Both the position numbers and the translations under genes were made by a program. Below, piece after piece: positions 8,328 to 17,895 of a stretch of DNA of 50,463 bases (position 1 is its first letter; each line of letters starts with the position of its first letter). Where the stretch lies: assembly GCA_021107195.1 (NCBI GenBank), contig JAIOTF010000013.1, positions 1 to 50,463 on the forward strand, in the 5' to 3' direction. The notes under the pieces are model-generated. The model had not been told where the DNA came from. It saw nothing but the letters and a program-made list of their open reading frames with translations, and searched no databases. The stretch comes from Anaerolineaceae bacterium (lineage in GTDB: Bacteria; Chloroflexota; Anaerolineae; Anaerolineales; Anaerolineaceae).

Positions 8328-9460
8328 TGCGAATCCTGGTGCTGACCCATGAATATCCGCCGGTAGGCGGTGGTGGCGGTCGTGTAGCGCAGGATATTTG
8401 CACAGGGCTGGCGCAGCGCGGTCATGAGATCACCATTCTAACTGCTCAATGCGATGATTTGCCCGAGAAAGAAGTGCAGGACAGCTTGCGCCTGGTGCGC
8501 ATCAAGTCAGGCCGCCGCCAGCCATTCCGGGCAGATATGCGAGCTATGCTTGGCTATGTTTGGGCCAGCTTCTGGCACGGGCGACGTGTCATCCGCCGCT
8601 GGAAACCTGATGTGATCCATGTCCATTTTGCCGTACCAGCCGGTGTGGCCGCCTGGGCGCTTTCGGTATTTACTGGCGTGCCTTATGTGTTAACTGCCCA
8701 TCTGGGTGATGTTCCCGGCGGTGTGCCGGAAAAGACAGGCAAATGGTTTCGCTGGATCATGCCTTTCACCCCGCCCATCTGGCGCCGGGCAGCCCAGGTA
8801 ACTGCCGTCAGCGATTTTACCCGCCGCCTGGCCTTGAAACATTATCCAGTTGATATTCAGGTGGTCCCAAATGGGGTTGATTTGCAAGGCTTGAACCCCG
8901 GCAAAATTCAGGTTAACAATCCGCCGCAAGTGGTTTTTGCCGGGCGCTTTATGACGCAGAAAAACCCCCTGCAAATAATTGAAGCCCTCGCCGCTGTTCA
9001 GGACTTAACCTGGAACTGTGTTATGCTCGGCGACGGTCCGCTTCGTCCCGCTGTGGAAGAAGCTATCGCCCGCCACAATATGCAAGAGCGTTTCACCCTG
9101 CCTGGCTGGGTTACTACGCATGAAGTGATCGACTGGTATCGGAAGAGTGACATTTATTTTATGCCTTCCTTGTCCGAAGGTTTGCCGGTGGTTGGTGTTC
9201 AGTCCATGTCGATGGGCCTGGCCCTTGTTTTGAGTGCTGTTGGCGGCAGTGTTGAACTGGTCAATGATGGCGAAAACGGTTTCTTGCGGGAGCCGGATGA
9301 TCTTGATGGTTTCGCTGCCGCCCTGCGGACATTGTTGAGCGATCCCGAGCGTTTGCTTGCCACGCGTCAGGCCAGCCGCAAGATGGCAGAACGCTTTGAC
9401 CTACGCGCCATTGTGGCTGCCTATGAGAAAATCTTCATTCAGGCTGTCAAAAACGCATGA
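8327..9460 (+). CDS. Glycosyltransferase family 4
   Basis: GT-B glycosyltransferase of 377 aa. The glycine-rich donor-side loop PPVGGGGGRVAQD lies near residue 12, VPNGVDLQGL in the hinge region, and FAGRFMTQKNP begins the C-terminal domain. The usual E-x7-E retaining-transferase motif reads EGLPVVGVQ here. The second Glu is replaced by Gln, which is unusual but may be a subfamily trait. It is translationally coupled to the GT2 gene. Substrate is unknown. Confidence 0.8.
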   Translation: MRILVLTHEYPPVGGGGGRVAQDICTGLAQRGHEITILTAQCDDLPEKEVQDSLRLVRIKSGRRQPFRADMRAMLGYVWASFWHGRRVIRRWKPDVIHVHFAVPAGVAAWALSVFTGVPYVLTAHLGDVPGGVPEKTGKWFRWIMPFTPPIWRRAAQVTAVSDFTRRLALKHYPVDIQVVPNGVDLQGLNPGKIQVNNPPQVVFAGRFMTQKNPLQIIEALAAVQDLTWNCVMLGDGPLRPAVEEAIARHNMQERFTLPGWVTTHEVIDWYRKSDIYFMPSLSEGLPVVGVQSMSMGLALVLSAVGGSVELVNDGENGFLREPDDLDGFAAALRTLLSDPERLLATRQASRKMAERFDLRAIVAAYEKIFIQAVKNA

Positions 9461-9536
9461 TCGTTCTTGCAGTGGGATGCAGGAAAAACACGGAATTATT
9501 GGAAGAAAAAAATAACAGACAAACGGAGAATAACCG

Positions 9537-10142
9537 ATGGCTGTAAGAATTCATGAAAGCGCAGAAGTAGCCAGCGATGCCGTGATCGGTGATGGCACCA
9601 GCATCTGGCACCAATGCCAGGTGCGGCCGGGCGCCCGCATCGGGCAAAATTGTATCCTCGGCAAAGGGGTTTATATTGACGCCGGCGTTGTTCTTGGCAG
9701 CAATGTCAAAATTCAGAACTACGTTTCTGTTTTTCACGGCGTCACTATGGAAGATGGCGTTTTTGTTGGGCCGCATGTGTGTTTCACCAATGACATGCGA
9801 CCGCGGGCCATCAACCCCGACGGCAGTCTCAAAAGTGCCGATGATTGGGAGTTGAGCAAGACCCTCATCAAGAAAGGTGCTGCACTGGGGGCTAATTCCA
9901 CCATCCGCTGCGGCGTTACCATTGATGAGTGGGCCATGGTTGGCTCCGGCAGCGTAGTCACCCGCGATGTGCCTGCTTATGGCCTGGTTTACGGCAACCC
10001 GGCAAAATTGAATGGCTTTGTCTGCCCCTGTGGCGAGGTTCTTGAAAAAGAAGAGGAAAAAGACGGTTTGGTAACAGCCCGCTGTCCGAAATGCGAGGCT
10101 AGGATTGAAATCGCCAAAGAAGATTGGGAGAAAGTTGAATGA
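9537..10142 (+). CDS. wbpD: Left-handed beta-helix N-acetyltransferase, WbpD-like
   Basis: A 201-aa hexapeptide-repeat acetyltransferase. The repeats run from about residue 8 to 150 (for example VIGDGTSIWH, ARIGQNCILG, GALGANSTIRCG with close spacing). The segment FTNDMRPRAINPDG is characteristic of WbpD/WlbB enzymes, which acetylate the 3-amino group of UDP-2-acetamido-3-amino-2,3-dideoxy-glucuronate. The C-terminus adds a probable zinc ribbon with Cys pairs CPCG and CPKC, seen in some family members but absent from short ones. It overlaps the aminotransferase gene by ATGA, which supports consecutive steps of one pathway. Confidence 0.85.
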   Translation: MAVRIHESAEVASDAVIGDGTSIWHQCQVRPGARIGQNCILGKGVYIDAGVVLGSNVKIQNYVSVFHGVTMEDGVFVGPHVCFTNDMRPRAINPDGSLKSADDWELSKTLIKKGAALGANSTIRCGVTIDEWAMVGSGSVVTRDVPAYGLVYGNPAKLNGFVCPCGEVLEKEEEKDGLVTARCPKCEARIEIAKEDWEKVE

Positions 10143-11221
10143 AGATCAACATAGCTAAACCAGTGATGGGCCCGGAAGAAAAACAAGCGGTTATGGAAGT
10201 CCTCGATTCGGGCATTATCACCCAGGGGCCACGCGTCAAAAAATTCGAAGACGGGTTTGCCGCCATGTGCGGGGTTAAGCATGCCATTGCCACCACCTCC
10301 GGCACCACTGCTCTTCATATTGCTCTTCTGGCGCACGGCATTGGGCCTGGTGATGAAGTCATCACTTCAGCATTTACTTTCATTGCCTCTTCGAACAGCG
10401 TATTATTCGTCGGCGCCCGTCCTGTCTTTGTCGATATTGACCCAAACACTTTTAACCTTGACCCTGCCCAGATCGAAGCGGCCATTACTCCTGAAACCAA
10501 AGCCATCATCCCCGTGCATCTCTTTGGGTTGATGTGTGAGATGGACGCCATTATGGCGATTGCCAAAAAACACAATTTGATCGTCATCGAGGACGCCTGT
10601 CAGGCGCACGACGCCACCTGCAAGGGCAAGAAGGCCGGCTCCTTTGGTACGGGCACTTTCTCGTTTTATCCGACAAAGAACATGACCGCCGGCGAAGGCG
10701 GGATGATCACCGCCGATGACGATCAAATCGACGAACTTTGCCGCGTCATCCGTAATCACGGCATGCGCCGCCGCTATTACCATGATATGCTCGGATATAA
10801 TTTCCGCATGTCGGATATTCATGCCGCGATTGGTCTGGTACAGCTCGGCCGTCTGGCAGGCTACAACCAGAGCCGACAGGCGCATGCTGCTTTCCTTGAC
10901 GCCAATTTGAAAGGTGTTGTGACCCCTTCTGTGCCGGAAGGCCTGGAGCATGTCTACCATCAGTATACGATCCGCATCCCCGACGGTAAGCGGGATGCCC
11001 TCGCTGCTTACCTTAATGAGCAAGGGATCGGTACGATGATTTACTATCCTGTGCCTATTCACAAACAAACCTTTTATCAGGAAGAATACGGCTATGACCA
11101 GCATCTGCCAGAGACCGAGAAGGCCGCTGATGAAGTGCTTTCCCTGCCGGTACATCCTCTGGTCACAGATGACGAAATGGCGCACATCGTAAAATCCGTC
11201 AATCATTTTATGGGAGCATAA
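10139..11221 (+). CDS. wbpE: DegT/DnrJ/EryC1 aminotransferase, WbpE-like
   Basis: PLP-dependent sugar aminotransferase of 360 aa. The opening KPVMGPEEKQAVMEVLDSG, the TSGTTALHIAL cofactor-phosphate segment, EDACQAHDA, and the Schiff-base Lys180 in SFYPTKNMTAGEGG are standard for the family. With WbpB it converts the 3-keto UDP-GlcNAcA intermediate to the 3-amino sugar, using glutamate as donor. It overlaps the acetyltransferase gene and is followed two bases later by the oxidoreductase gene. This order supports the WbpE assignment over other DegT members. Confidence 0.88.
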   Translation: MKINIAKPVMGPEEKQAVMEVLDSGIITQGPRVKKFEDGFAAMCGVKHAIATTSGTTALHIALLAHGIGPGDEVITSAFTFIASSNSVLFVGARPVFVDIDPNTFNLDPAQIEAAITPETKAIIPVHLFGLMCEMDAIMAIAKKHNLIVIEDACQAHDATCKGKKAGSFGTGTFSFYPTKNMTAGEGGMITADDDQIDELCRVIRNHGMRRRYYHDMLGYNFRMSDIHAAIGLVQLGRLAGYNQSRQAHAAFLDANLKGVVTPSVPEGLEHVYHQYTIRIPDGKRDALAAYLNEQGIGTMIYYPVPIHKQTFYQEEYGYDQHLPETEKAADEVLSLPVHPLVTDDEMAHIVKSVNHFMGA

Positions 11222-11223
11222 GT

Positions 11224-12222
11224 ATGACCTTACGAGTGGCAGTGATCGGTGTCGGCTCAATGGGCAAGAACCACGCACGCGTCTATGCAGACTTGCCGGA
11301 TGTGGAACTGGCAGCTGTTTCGGATGTCTCGCCAGAGTTAGCGCAGTCGATTGGCGAAAAATACGGCGTGCCCGGCTATGCCGATTATCGCCGGATGCTG
11401 TCTGTTGAGAAGCCGGATGCGGTGTCCATCGTTGTGCCGACCGCCATGCATGAAGAGGTGGCTCTGGCAGTGATGGAGGCAGGCGTGCATTTATTGATCG
11501 AAAAACCCATCGCTGCCACCGTTGATGAAGGCCGACGCATTATCCAGCGTGCCAAAGAGTTGGAACGTGTGCTGATGGTTGGTCATATTGTGCGTTTCAA
11601 TCCCGCCATGCAGGAACTGAAGAAAAAGCTCCAGGCAGGCGAACTCGGTCGAATCTTTCAGGTCTTCTGCCGCCGGGCAGGCCCTTTCCCTGCCCGCATT
11701 CGCGATGTTGGTGTGGTTGTTGACCTTGCCCCGCATGATGTTGACGTGATGCGCTTCTTATTGGGTGAAGACCCCAAACGAGTCTTTGCCGAGACCGAAC
11801 AGCGCATTCACACCGACCACGAAGACCTCCTCTTTGGCTTGCTGCGCTTCCCACACGGCGTAACCGGAGCAGTGGAGATCAACTGGCTTACCCCCACCAA
11901 AATGCGTGAGACCCTGGTTTTAGGTGAACGCGGCCTTTTCCGCGTCGATGATCTTACTCAGGATCTCTACTTCTATGAGAATGCTCAAACCGCCGGTGAA
12001 CTCTGGGCTGGTTTGCGCACTATCAAGGGCGTCAGCGAAGGCAGCATGATCCGCTACACTTTGCAGCGCTACGAGCCATTGAAAGCCGAATTACAGGCCT
12101 TTGTGCAGGCTGTGAACGGCGAGATTGCTGTGCCGATTACGGGTGAAGATGGTCTCGCGGCCCTGCGTCTCGCTTTGGCTCTGGTCGAGTCCGGCAGGAC
12201 CCATCAGGTGATCGAGGTATAA
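11224..12222 (+). CDS. wbpB: Gfo/Idh/MocA-type oxidoreductase, WbpB-like
   Basis: NAD(H)-dependent dehydrogenase of 332 aa. It has the N-terminal Rossmann motif GVGSMG at residues 9-14 and the family motif EKP at 93-95. LAPHDVDVMRFLLG supplies the conserved His and Asp of the catalytic region. In the WbpB/WbpE couple the enzyme oxidises C3 of UDP-GlcNAcA so that the aminotransferase can act. It lies between wbpE and a second dehydrogenase gene, with gaps of only 2 bp on each side. The neighbours make the WbpB role likely; the family alone would not. Confidence 0.82.
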   Translation: MTLRVAVIGVGSMGKNHARVYADLPDVELAAVSDVSPELAQSIGEKYGVPGYADYRRMLSVEKPDAVSIVVPTAMHEEVALAVMEAGVHLLIEKPIAATVDEGRRIIQRAKELERVLMVGHIVRFNPAMQELKKKLQAGELGRIFQVFCRRAGPFPARIRDVGVVVDLAPHDVDVMRFLLGEDPKRVFAETEQRIHTDHEDLLFGLLRFPHGVTGAVEINWLTPTKMRETLVLGERGLFRVDDLTQDLYFYENAQTAGELWAGLRTIKGVSEGSMIRYTLQRYEPLKAELQAFVQAVNGEIAVPITGEDGLAALRLALALVESGRTHQVIEV

Positions 12223-12224
12223 GT

Positions 12225-13550
12225 ATGTTCCTGACTGATTTAAAATCCCGCATTCTCTCCAGGCAGGCCAAAGTTGCCGTGATTGGTCTCGGTTATGTTG
12301 GTTTGCCAGTGGCCTGCATGTTCGCCGATGAAGGTTTTGATACCCTCGGTGTGGACATCAAGCTGGAGCGCATTGACAAGATCAGCGCCGGTGTTTCCCC
12401 GATAGAAGGGGATGAACCGGGCTTGCAGGAATTGCTTGACCGCGTGCATGCATCCGGCAGGCTGCGCGCCACAAATGCGTATAGCCTGTTGTCTGACTGT
12501 GATGTGGTGCTGATCGATGTTGAAACTCCAGTGGACGCGCACAATCAGCCGCGTTATGCCGCTTTGCGGGCAGCGTTGCAAAGTCTGGCACCGGTTCTGA
12601 AAGAAGGTGCTCTCGTCATCGTCGAGTCCACCATCGCCCCCGGCACCATGCAAAAAGTCGTCTTGCCTTTGCTCAGTGCAGGCAGCGGACTAGAGCTGGA
12701 TCATAGTTTCTTTCTCGGTAACTGCCCTGAACGCGTGATGCCCGGTAAATTGCTGCATAACCTTGCCCATCTCAGCCGGGTGGTGGGCGGCAGCACGCCC
12801 GAAACCGCCGAAACGATGGCTGTGCTGTACAGCTGCATTGTCAAGGCTGACCTTGACTCCGCTGACTGGATCACTGCCGAGCTGGTTAAGACCACCGAAA
12901 ACGCCTACCGTGATGTGCAGATTGCCTTTGCCAATGAAGTTGCTTTGATCTGCGAAGTGATGGGAGCTGATGTCTGGAAAGTGCGCGAGCTGGTTAACAA
13001 AAGCCCCTTCCGCAATATGCACTTGCCTGGGGCTGGCGTAGGCGGGCACTGCATCCCCAAAGACCCCTGGCTGCTGGCATATGGTGTGCATGACACAGGG
13101 CTGGATTTACGTGTTATTCCTGCCGCCCGTGCGGTCAATGACAGTATGCCCCATCACATGGCAGACCTGACGATTGCGATGTTGGCTAAAGCGGGGGTGT
13201 CTGTTGATGCAGCCCGCATTCTTGTCATGGGCTATGCTTACCTTGAAAATTCGGACGACACGCGCAACAGTCCATCGGAAGCTCTTGTCGCGCGTTTCCA
13301 GGAACTGGGCGCCTATATCGCTGTTCACGATCCCTTTGTTGCTGGTTATCAGGGTGATCTCCTAAATATGGCTCAGGGCTGTGATGCAGTTGTGGTGATG
13401 GTCAAGCATCAAGCCTATCAGCAGTTGGACTTGCCAGCCCTGGGCGCTGCCATGCGCCATCTCCTGCTGATCGACGGACGCAAAGTATTTGAGAGGCACC
13501 AGGCCGAAGCTGCCGGTTTTGTCTATCAAGGTATCGGCCAGGGGCAATAA
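12225..13550 (+). CDS. Second nucleotide-sugar 6-dehydrogenase, WecC/UDP-ManNAc dehydrogenase-like
   Basis: A 441-aa UDP-sugar dehydrogenase with GLGYVG at residues 21-26, NCPERVMPG in the middle, and the catalytic Cys276 in GVGGHCIPKDP. It is clearly a different branch from the enzyme at 588. It has SPIEGDEPGLQELL after the Rossmann fold, as in WecC-type UDP-ManNAc dehydrogenases, and lacks the ESYI and AATKPFGF markers. It is the last gene of the 9537-13550 coupled block. It may oxidise a 2-epimer or a second amino sugar of the same polymer, so the locus likely makes at least two uronic acids. Confidence 0.8.
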   Translation: MFLTDLKSRILSRQAKVAVIGLGYVGLPVACMFADEGFDTLGVDIKLERIDKISAGVSPIEGDEPGLQELLDRVHASGRLRATNAYSLLSDCDVVLIDVETPVDAHNQPRYAALRAALQSLAPVLKEGALVIVESTIAPGTMQKVVLPLLSAGSGLELDHSFFLGNCPERVMPGKLLHNLAHLSRVVGGSTPETAETMAVLYSCIVKADLDSADWITAELVKTTENAYRDVQIAFANEVALICEVMGADVWKVRELVNKSPFRNMHLPGAGVGGHCIPKDPWLLAYGVHDTGLDLRVIPAARAVNDSMPHHMADLTIAMLAKAGVSVDAARILVMGYAYLENSDDTRNSPSEALVARFQELGAYIAVHDPFVAGYQGDLLNMAQGCDAVVVMVKHQAYQQLDLPALGAAMRHLLLIDGRKVFERHQAEAAGFVYQGIGQGQ

Positions 13551-13585
13551 CCTGTGAATACAATGCCAAATATTGGAAAGCAAAG

Positions 13586-15577
13586 ATGAAAGAAACCCTT
13601 TTATTACTCCTCTGGATCGCACTCTGGTCCCTGGGCGGCGTATGGATCGTCCGCAGTGCCTTCAACTTGCGTCCCAATGAACAATTCATCGCCGGTATTG
13701 GTGTCGGCCTCATCTTCGAAAACTGGGTTGCCAACCTTGCCGGTCAACTTTTCCCCGAGCTATTTGCCTTCTGGTTGGCGCCGATCATTGTATTGCTCAC
13801 CGGGCTGGTCTTTTCCTGGCAGACCTTGCGCAAAGACTGGCGTTCGTTATTCTGCTTTAGACTCAATCCTTTGCAGATCGCGCTTTTGCTTGGTTTGGTC
13901 TACGTTTTCTTTATGGTTGGACGCGGCCTGGCCATTCTCGATGATTATCAAAATCTGCCGGTCACATCCCTGCTGGCAGCCGGGGAGATTCCTCCCCGCT
14001 TTGCCCTTGACCCTGCGGTCAGTTTTAATTATCACTACCTGGTGCTCCTCTTTTCGGCGCAGTTAATGCGCGTTGGGGGGATATATCCCTGGCTGGCTCT
14101 TGACCTGGCCCGCGCCATTGGTTTTTCCATCGGCTTGATGTTGACAGGCTTGTATGTCCAGCGCATCACGTGGAGCAAAATGGCGGGAGTCGTCGCTGGA
14201 GTAGTGGCTGCCTTTGGCGGGGGAACCCGCTGGTTGATGCTCTTGCTGCCCGGGCGCATCCTTGACCGTATGGCCCCCCATTTGCAGATGCTGGGCGCCT
14301 ATGCCAACTTCTCCGACCTGTCTCAGGCCCTGGTTTCCGGTTTTCCGGTGGATACGGGTGCCCGCTGGGATATCCCCTTTGCCTATGCCAATGGGCTCAA
14401 CGGGGTAAGCGTGTGGGGGTATCATTCCGGACACACCGCCTTCACGGCAGTCATTATCGGCATTTTGTTCCTGACCCACAATCGTCAACGGGAATGGTAT
14501 GGGGGCGTGGTAACCGCTATCCTTCTGGCTGGACTGGCCCTGGTCAGCGAAGTGGCATTTACTACCTTGGTGGTGGGGTTGGTGCTGATTGCGCTCATTT
14601 ACGCTATCCAGCATAAATCCCTGCGCTTGCCGGCCTCTCTCTGGTCCTGGTTCTGGGTGGTGGCCGCCGCTGGTGTAGTTTCCCTCTTTCAGGGAGGGGT
14701 GATTACCGGCGTAGTTGTCAGCAAGCTGGGCGAGATTTTCAACCCTGCACAGGTAACGGCTTCATATTTCACCGGCGGTTTTTCTCTGCTCTGGCCGCCA
14801 GCAGTGCTTTCCGGCCATCTCGGCTTTTTAGAGATCACCGACCCCTACCAGTTATTGGCAATCCTGTTTGAGGTGGGGCCGACGATCATCATTCTGCCGT
14901 TGGTTGCCATTTGGGCAGTCAAGACTTATCGCTGGGGACGTTGGTATGAAGCCGCTGTTTTCATTTATGCCTTCCTCAGTTGTGTTCTCTTCTTTGTGCG
15001 TTATGACGGCTCGGCTGGTCCCACCGCTCTGATCCGGGCACAAAACTTCACCGGTCTCACTATTACCTGGGCTGTGCCTGTGCTTTGGCTGTGGGGGCGC
15101 AAGCGCTCGGACACTATCAAGACTTTGATTGCTGCTCTTCTCCTCCTTACTATCTATGGCGGTATGGTTGTCTTTGGTGCCGGGTTGACCGCTGCCCGCG
15201 AACCACTGGTTGGCACCTTTATGAATGATCTCGATGCCCGCATGCTTGACCGCTATTGGGATCAGCTTCCCCAGGATGCACTTATTTTTGATCCTTCACC
15301 TTCCAGGGCACCTACCGTTTTTGCCCGTTATACCGATTCACATCTCACCTGGTATGTTGAAAAACCGCAGTGGCAGGAGCTAAAGACTGTACCGGAGCCG
15401 TACGCTTTACATCGTGCCGGGTTTGATTATGTCTATCTGGACCATGCCTATTGGACGAGTCTTTCCCAGGTTGATCAGGAAGTTTTTGTTGATGAGTGCA
15501 TGACCCTTGTTGCGGAAGAAAACGCCAAACACGGCGATGATTTCCGCCGCTTGTTGGATATTCGCAGTTGTCAATAA
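13586..15577 (+). CDS. Large polytopic membrane protein of the polysaccharide locus, polymerase or GT-C type
   Basis: A 663-aa protein with about 12 or more hydrophobic helices over residues 1-540 and a soluble C-terminal tail of about 120 aa. Segments such as ILDDYQNLPVTSLLAAGEIPP and FNYHYLVLLFSAQLMR resemble large uncharacterised membrane proteins related to GT-C glycosyltransferases. No catalytic motif is certain. The tail, with FDPSPSRAPTVFARYTDSH, lies outside the membrane and resembles the end domain of such proteins. It ends the polysaccharide cluster. A Wzy-type polymerase is the main alternative. GGAAAG precedes the ATG. Confidence 0.55.
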   Translation: MKETLLLLLWIALWSLGGVWIVRSAFNLRPNEQFIAGIGVGLIFENWVANLAGQLFPELFAFWLAPIIVLLTGLVFSWQTLRKDWRSLFCFRLNPLQIALLLGLVYVFFMVGRGLAILDDYQNLPVTSLLAAGEIPPRFALDPAVSFNYHYLVLLFSAQLMRVGGIYPWLALDLARAIGFSIGLMLTGLYVQRITWSKMAGVVAGVVAAFGGGTRWLMLLLPGRILDRMAPHLQMLGAYANFSDLSQALVSGFPVDTGARWDIPFAYANGLNGVSVWGYHSGHTAFTAVIIGILFLTHNRQREWYGGVVTAILLAGLALVSEVAFTTLVVGLVLIALIYAIQHKSLRLPASLWSWFWVVAAAGVVSLFQGGVITGVVVSKLGEIFNPAQVTASYFTGGFSLLWPPAVLSGHLGFLEITDPYQLLAILFEVGPTIIILPLVAIWAVKTYRWGRWYEAAVFIYAFLSCVLFFVRYDGSAGPTALIRAQNFTGLTITWAVPVLWLWGRKRSDTIKTLIAALLLLTIYGGMVVFGAGLTAAREPLVGTFMNDLDARMLDRYWDQLPQDALIFDPSPSRAPTVFARYTDSHLTWYVEKPQWQELKTVPEPYALHRAGFDYVYLDHAYWTSLSQVDQEVFVDECMTLVAEENAKHGDDFRRLLDIRSCQ

Positions 15578-15629
15578 ACCCAATATGATGTAGAATCCAG
15601 CCTTGTTGTCTGGACGATAATTATACCGG

Positions 15630-15659
15630 TTGCATCACATGCAAACTTTCAGGTAAAAT
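15630..15659 (+). promoter_or_regulatory. Candidate sigma-70 promoter for the phosphorylase gene
   Basis: TTGCAT at 15630-15635 and TAAAAT at 15654-15659 are separated by 18 bp, about 60 bp before the ATG at 15717. It is a fair match to the housekeeping consensus and lies in the first gap after the polysaccharide cluster. Confidence 0.45.
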
Positions 15660-15716
15660 TAGCTCGCGAAAACAGAAATCATTCACTGAATTCAGGTGTG
15701 CAAAAAAGGACAGCTT

Positions 15717-17873
15717 ATGAATAATGTAAAAGAGATCATTCCTAATAATTTCAACTTGCCAGAGCGAATCAGCAGGTTGGGCGAATTTGCCTATAACCTG
15801 TGGTGGGTGTGGAATCCGGAGACCCAGCGTGTTTTCTCCTGGATCCAGCCGACCCTGTGGGAACGCGTCAACCATAATCCGGTGATGTTCCTGAAGAAGG
15901 TTGCATCAGAACGATTGCAGGCTGCCACTGAAGACGAAGAATATCTGGCGCATTATGATCAGGCCATTGAACAATTTGACCGTTATATGGCCAATGGCGA
16001 CACCTGGTGTGCTAACGAGGCCGGAGAAGTTAACAAAGGCCAGATCGCTTATTTCTCCTTTGAATTCGGGCTGCATGAATCTGTCCCGGTTTATGCCGGT
16101 GGTTTGGGCATTTTGTCCGGCGACCATCTGAAAGAGGCCAGCGATCTCGGTTTGCCCCTGGTCGGTGTCGGGTTCATTTACCAGCAGGGGTATTTCACCC
16201 AGACCATCACCGAAGACGGCTGGCAGGAAACCCGAAATTATTATCTCAATTTTGAAGAGATGCCCATTATTCCCCTTCTGGATGCTGATGACAACCCGGT
16301 CGAGATATCGGTCATGTTGTCCGACCATGTGGTCTGGGCCCGCCTATGGAAGATGCAGGTTGGACGGGTATCGCTTTATTTGTTGGATTCCAATCTGGAT
16401 CAAAACTCACCCGTCGACCGCCAGCTCACCGCGCGCCTTTATTCCAATGATCTCGAAGTACGCATCTCGCAGGAGATTTTGTTAGGAATTGGCGGCGTGC
16501 ATGCCTTACGCCGCCTGGGATTGTATCCCACGGTCTGGCACATGAACGAAGGCCATTCGGCTTTCCTCGGTTTGGAGAGAGCGTGCGAGATCATCAAGCA
16601 GAGCGGCGTCAGCTTTAAAGAAGCGGCTGAAGAGGTACGCAAGACCAATGTCTTTACCACCCACACCCCAGTCCCCGCAGGTAATGACCAATTCCCCGTG
16701 TGGCTGGTGGAAAAATACTTCTACAACTACTGGTCGCAGCTTGGTTTGAGCAGGGATGACTTCATTCAACTTGCATGCCATGAACAACCCTGGGGTGAGA
16801 CCTTCAGCATGCCGGTGCTTGCTCTGCGCCTGTCAGAGTACGCCAATGGCGTTTCCAAATTGCACGGTCAGGTTTCCCGCAAGATGTGGCATTTTTTGTG
16901 GCCAGAGAAGGAAGAACAGGATGTACCCATTAGTCATGTGACTAATGGTGTGCACAATGGTTCCTGGTTAGCCAGGCGCACCCGCGTCCTCTTCGATAAT
17001 TATCTTGGTGAAGACTGGATGGAGCATATTGATGACATCGCCATGTGGGATAAAGTGCTCGACATTCCCGATGAAGAACTGTGGGCTATTCGCCGCCATT
17101 TGAAGCGCAAGCTGACCATGTTTGCCAATCGCCGTGTGCGCCGCCAGTGGCTGAGCAACACCGTGCATCCGGTGCAGGTGATTGCGGGCGGTGCCATGCT
17201 GGAGCCGTATTCCCTCACTATTGGCTTTGCCCGCCGCTTTGCCACTTACAAACGTGGTTATCTCATCTTCCGTGATTTTGATCGTTTGCTGCGTATCATC
17301 AATGATGAAGACCGTCCGGTGCAGATCATATTTGCCGGCAAGGCCCACCCGGCTGACGAGCCTGGCAAGATGCTTATTCAACAGGTTTACCGCGCTGTCA
17401 AAGATGCCAAAACAGGTGGTCGTCTGGTTTTTCTCGAAGATTATGATATGAACGTAGCCCGTTACCTTGTTCAGGGTGTTGATGTGTGGCTGAACACCCC
17501 GCGCCGTCCCAATGAAGCTTCTGGCACGTCGGGCATGAAAGCAGCTATGAATGGCGCTTTGAACTTCTCGATCATGGATGGCTGGTGGTATGAAGGCTAC
17601 AATGGTCACAATGGTTGGGCGATCGGTGATGGTACGGAATATGCTGACCACAATCAGCAGGACGATGCCGATGCAGAGGTCCTGTACAATGTGTTGGAAA
17701 ACGAGATCATTCCGCTTTATTACAGCGGCCGCCTGGGCGACAGCATGTCGCGCGGCTGGATGGAAATGGTCAAGGAATCCATTCGCACCCTTTCACCGCA
17801 GTTCAGCATGAGCCGCATGGTTAAAGAATATACTCGTAACTTCTATCAACCCGCAGCGGGCGAGAAGAAGTAA
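15717..17873 (+). CDS. glgP: Alpha-glucan (glycogen) phosphorylase, DUF3417-type
   Basis: GT35 phosphorylase of 718 aa that releases glucose 1-phosphate from storage glucan in the cytoplasm. The N-terminus (LGEFAYNLWWVWNPETQRVF) is the DUF3417 region of the short, non-animal phosphorylase type. FSFEFGLHESVPVYAGGLG and HMNEGHSAF are family motifs. The PLP-binding Lys608 lies in EASGTSGMKAAMNG. The ATG at 15717 is preferred because AAGGAC lies 7 nt upstream; a GTG seven codons earlier also fits the frame. A strong hairpin terminator follows the stop, so it appears monocistronic. It is not obviously linked to the cluster before it. Confidence 0.93.
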   Translation: MNNVKEIIPNNFNLPERISRLGEFAYNLWWVWNPETQRVFSWIQPTLWERVNHNPVMFLKKVASERLQAATEDEEYLAHYDQAIEQFDRYMANGDTWCANEAGEVNKGQIAYFSFEFGLHESVPVYAGGLGILSGDHLKEASDLGLPLVGVGFIYQQGYFTQTITEDGWQETRNYYLNFEEMPIIPLLDADDNPVEISVMLSDHVVWARLWKMQVGRVSLYLLDSNLDQNSPVDRQLTARLYSNDLEVRISQEILLGIGGVHALRRLGLYPTVWHMNEGHSAFLGLERACEIIKQSGVSFKEAAEEVRKTNVFTTHTPVPAGNDQFPVWLVEKYFYNYWSQLGLSRDDFIQLACHEQPWGETFSMPVLALRLSEYANGVSKLHGQVSRKMWHFLWPEKEEQDVPISHVTNGVHNGSWLARRTRVLFDNYLGEDWMEHIDDIAMWDKVLDIPDEELWAIRRHLKRKLTMFANRRVRRQWLSNTVHPVQVIAGGAMLEPYSLTIGFARRFATYKRGYLIFRDFDRLLRIINDEDRPVQIIFAGKAHPADEPGKMLIQQVYRAVKDAKTGGRLVFLEDYDMNVARYLVQGVDVWLNTPRRPNEASGTSGMKAAMNGALNFSIMDGWWYEGYNGHNGWAIGDGTEYADHNQQDDADAEVLYNVLENEIIPLYYSGRLGDSMSRGWMEMVKESIRTLSPQFSMSRMVKEYTRNFYQPAAGEKK

Positions 17874-17895
17874 ACTGTTCTGACGGCAAAACAAG

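Noticed and set aside
12225..13550. Second dehydrogenase as a duplicate of the first
   Set aside because: The two differ in diagnostic segments (SPIEGDEPGL against ESYI, and KSPFRN against AATKPFGF), so they belong to different branches and are not a recent duplication.
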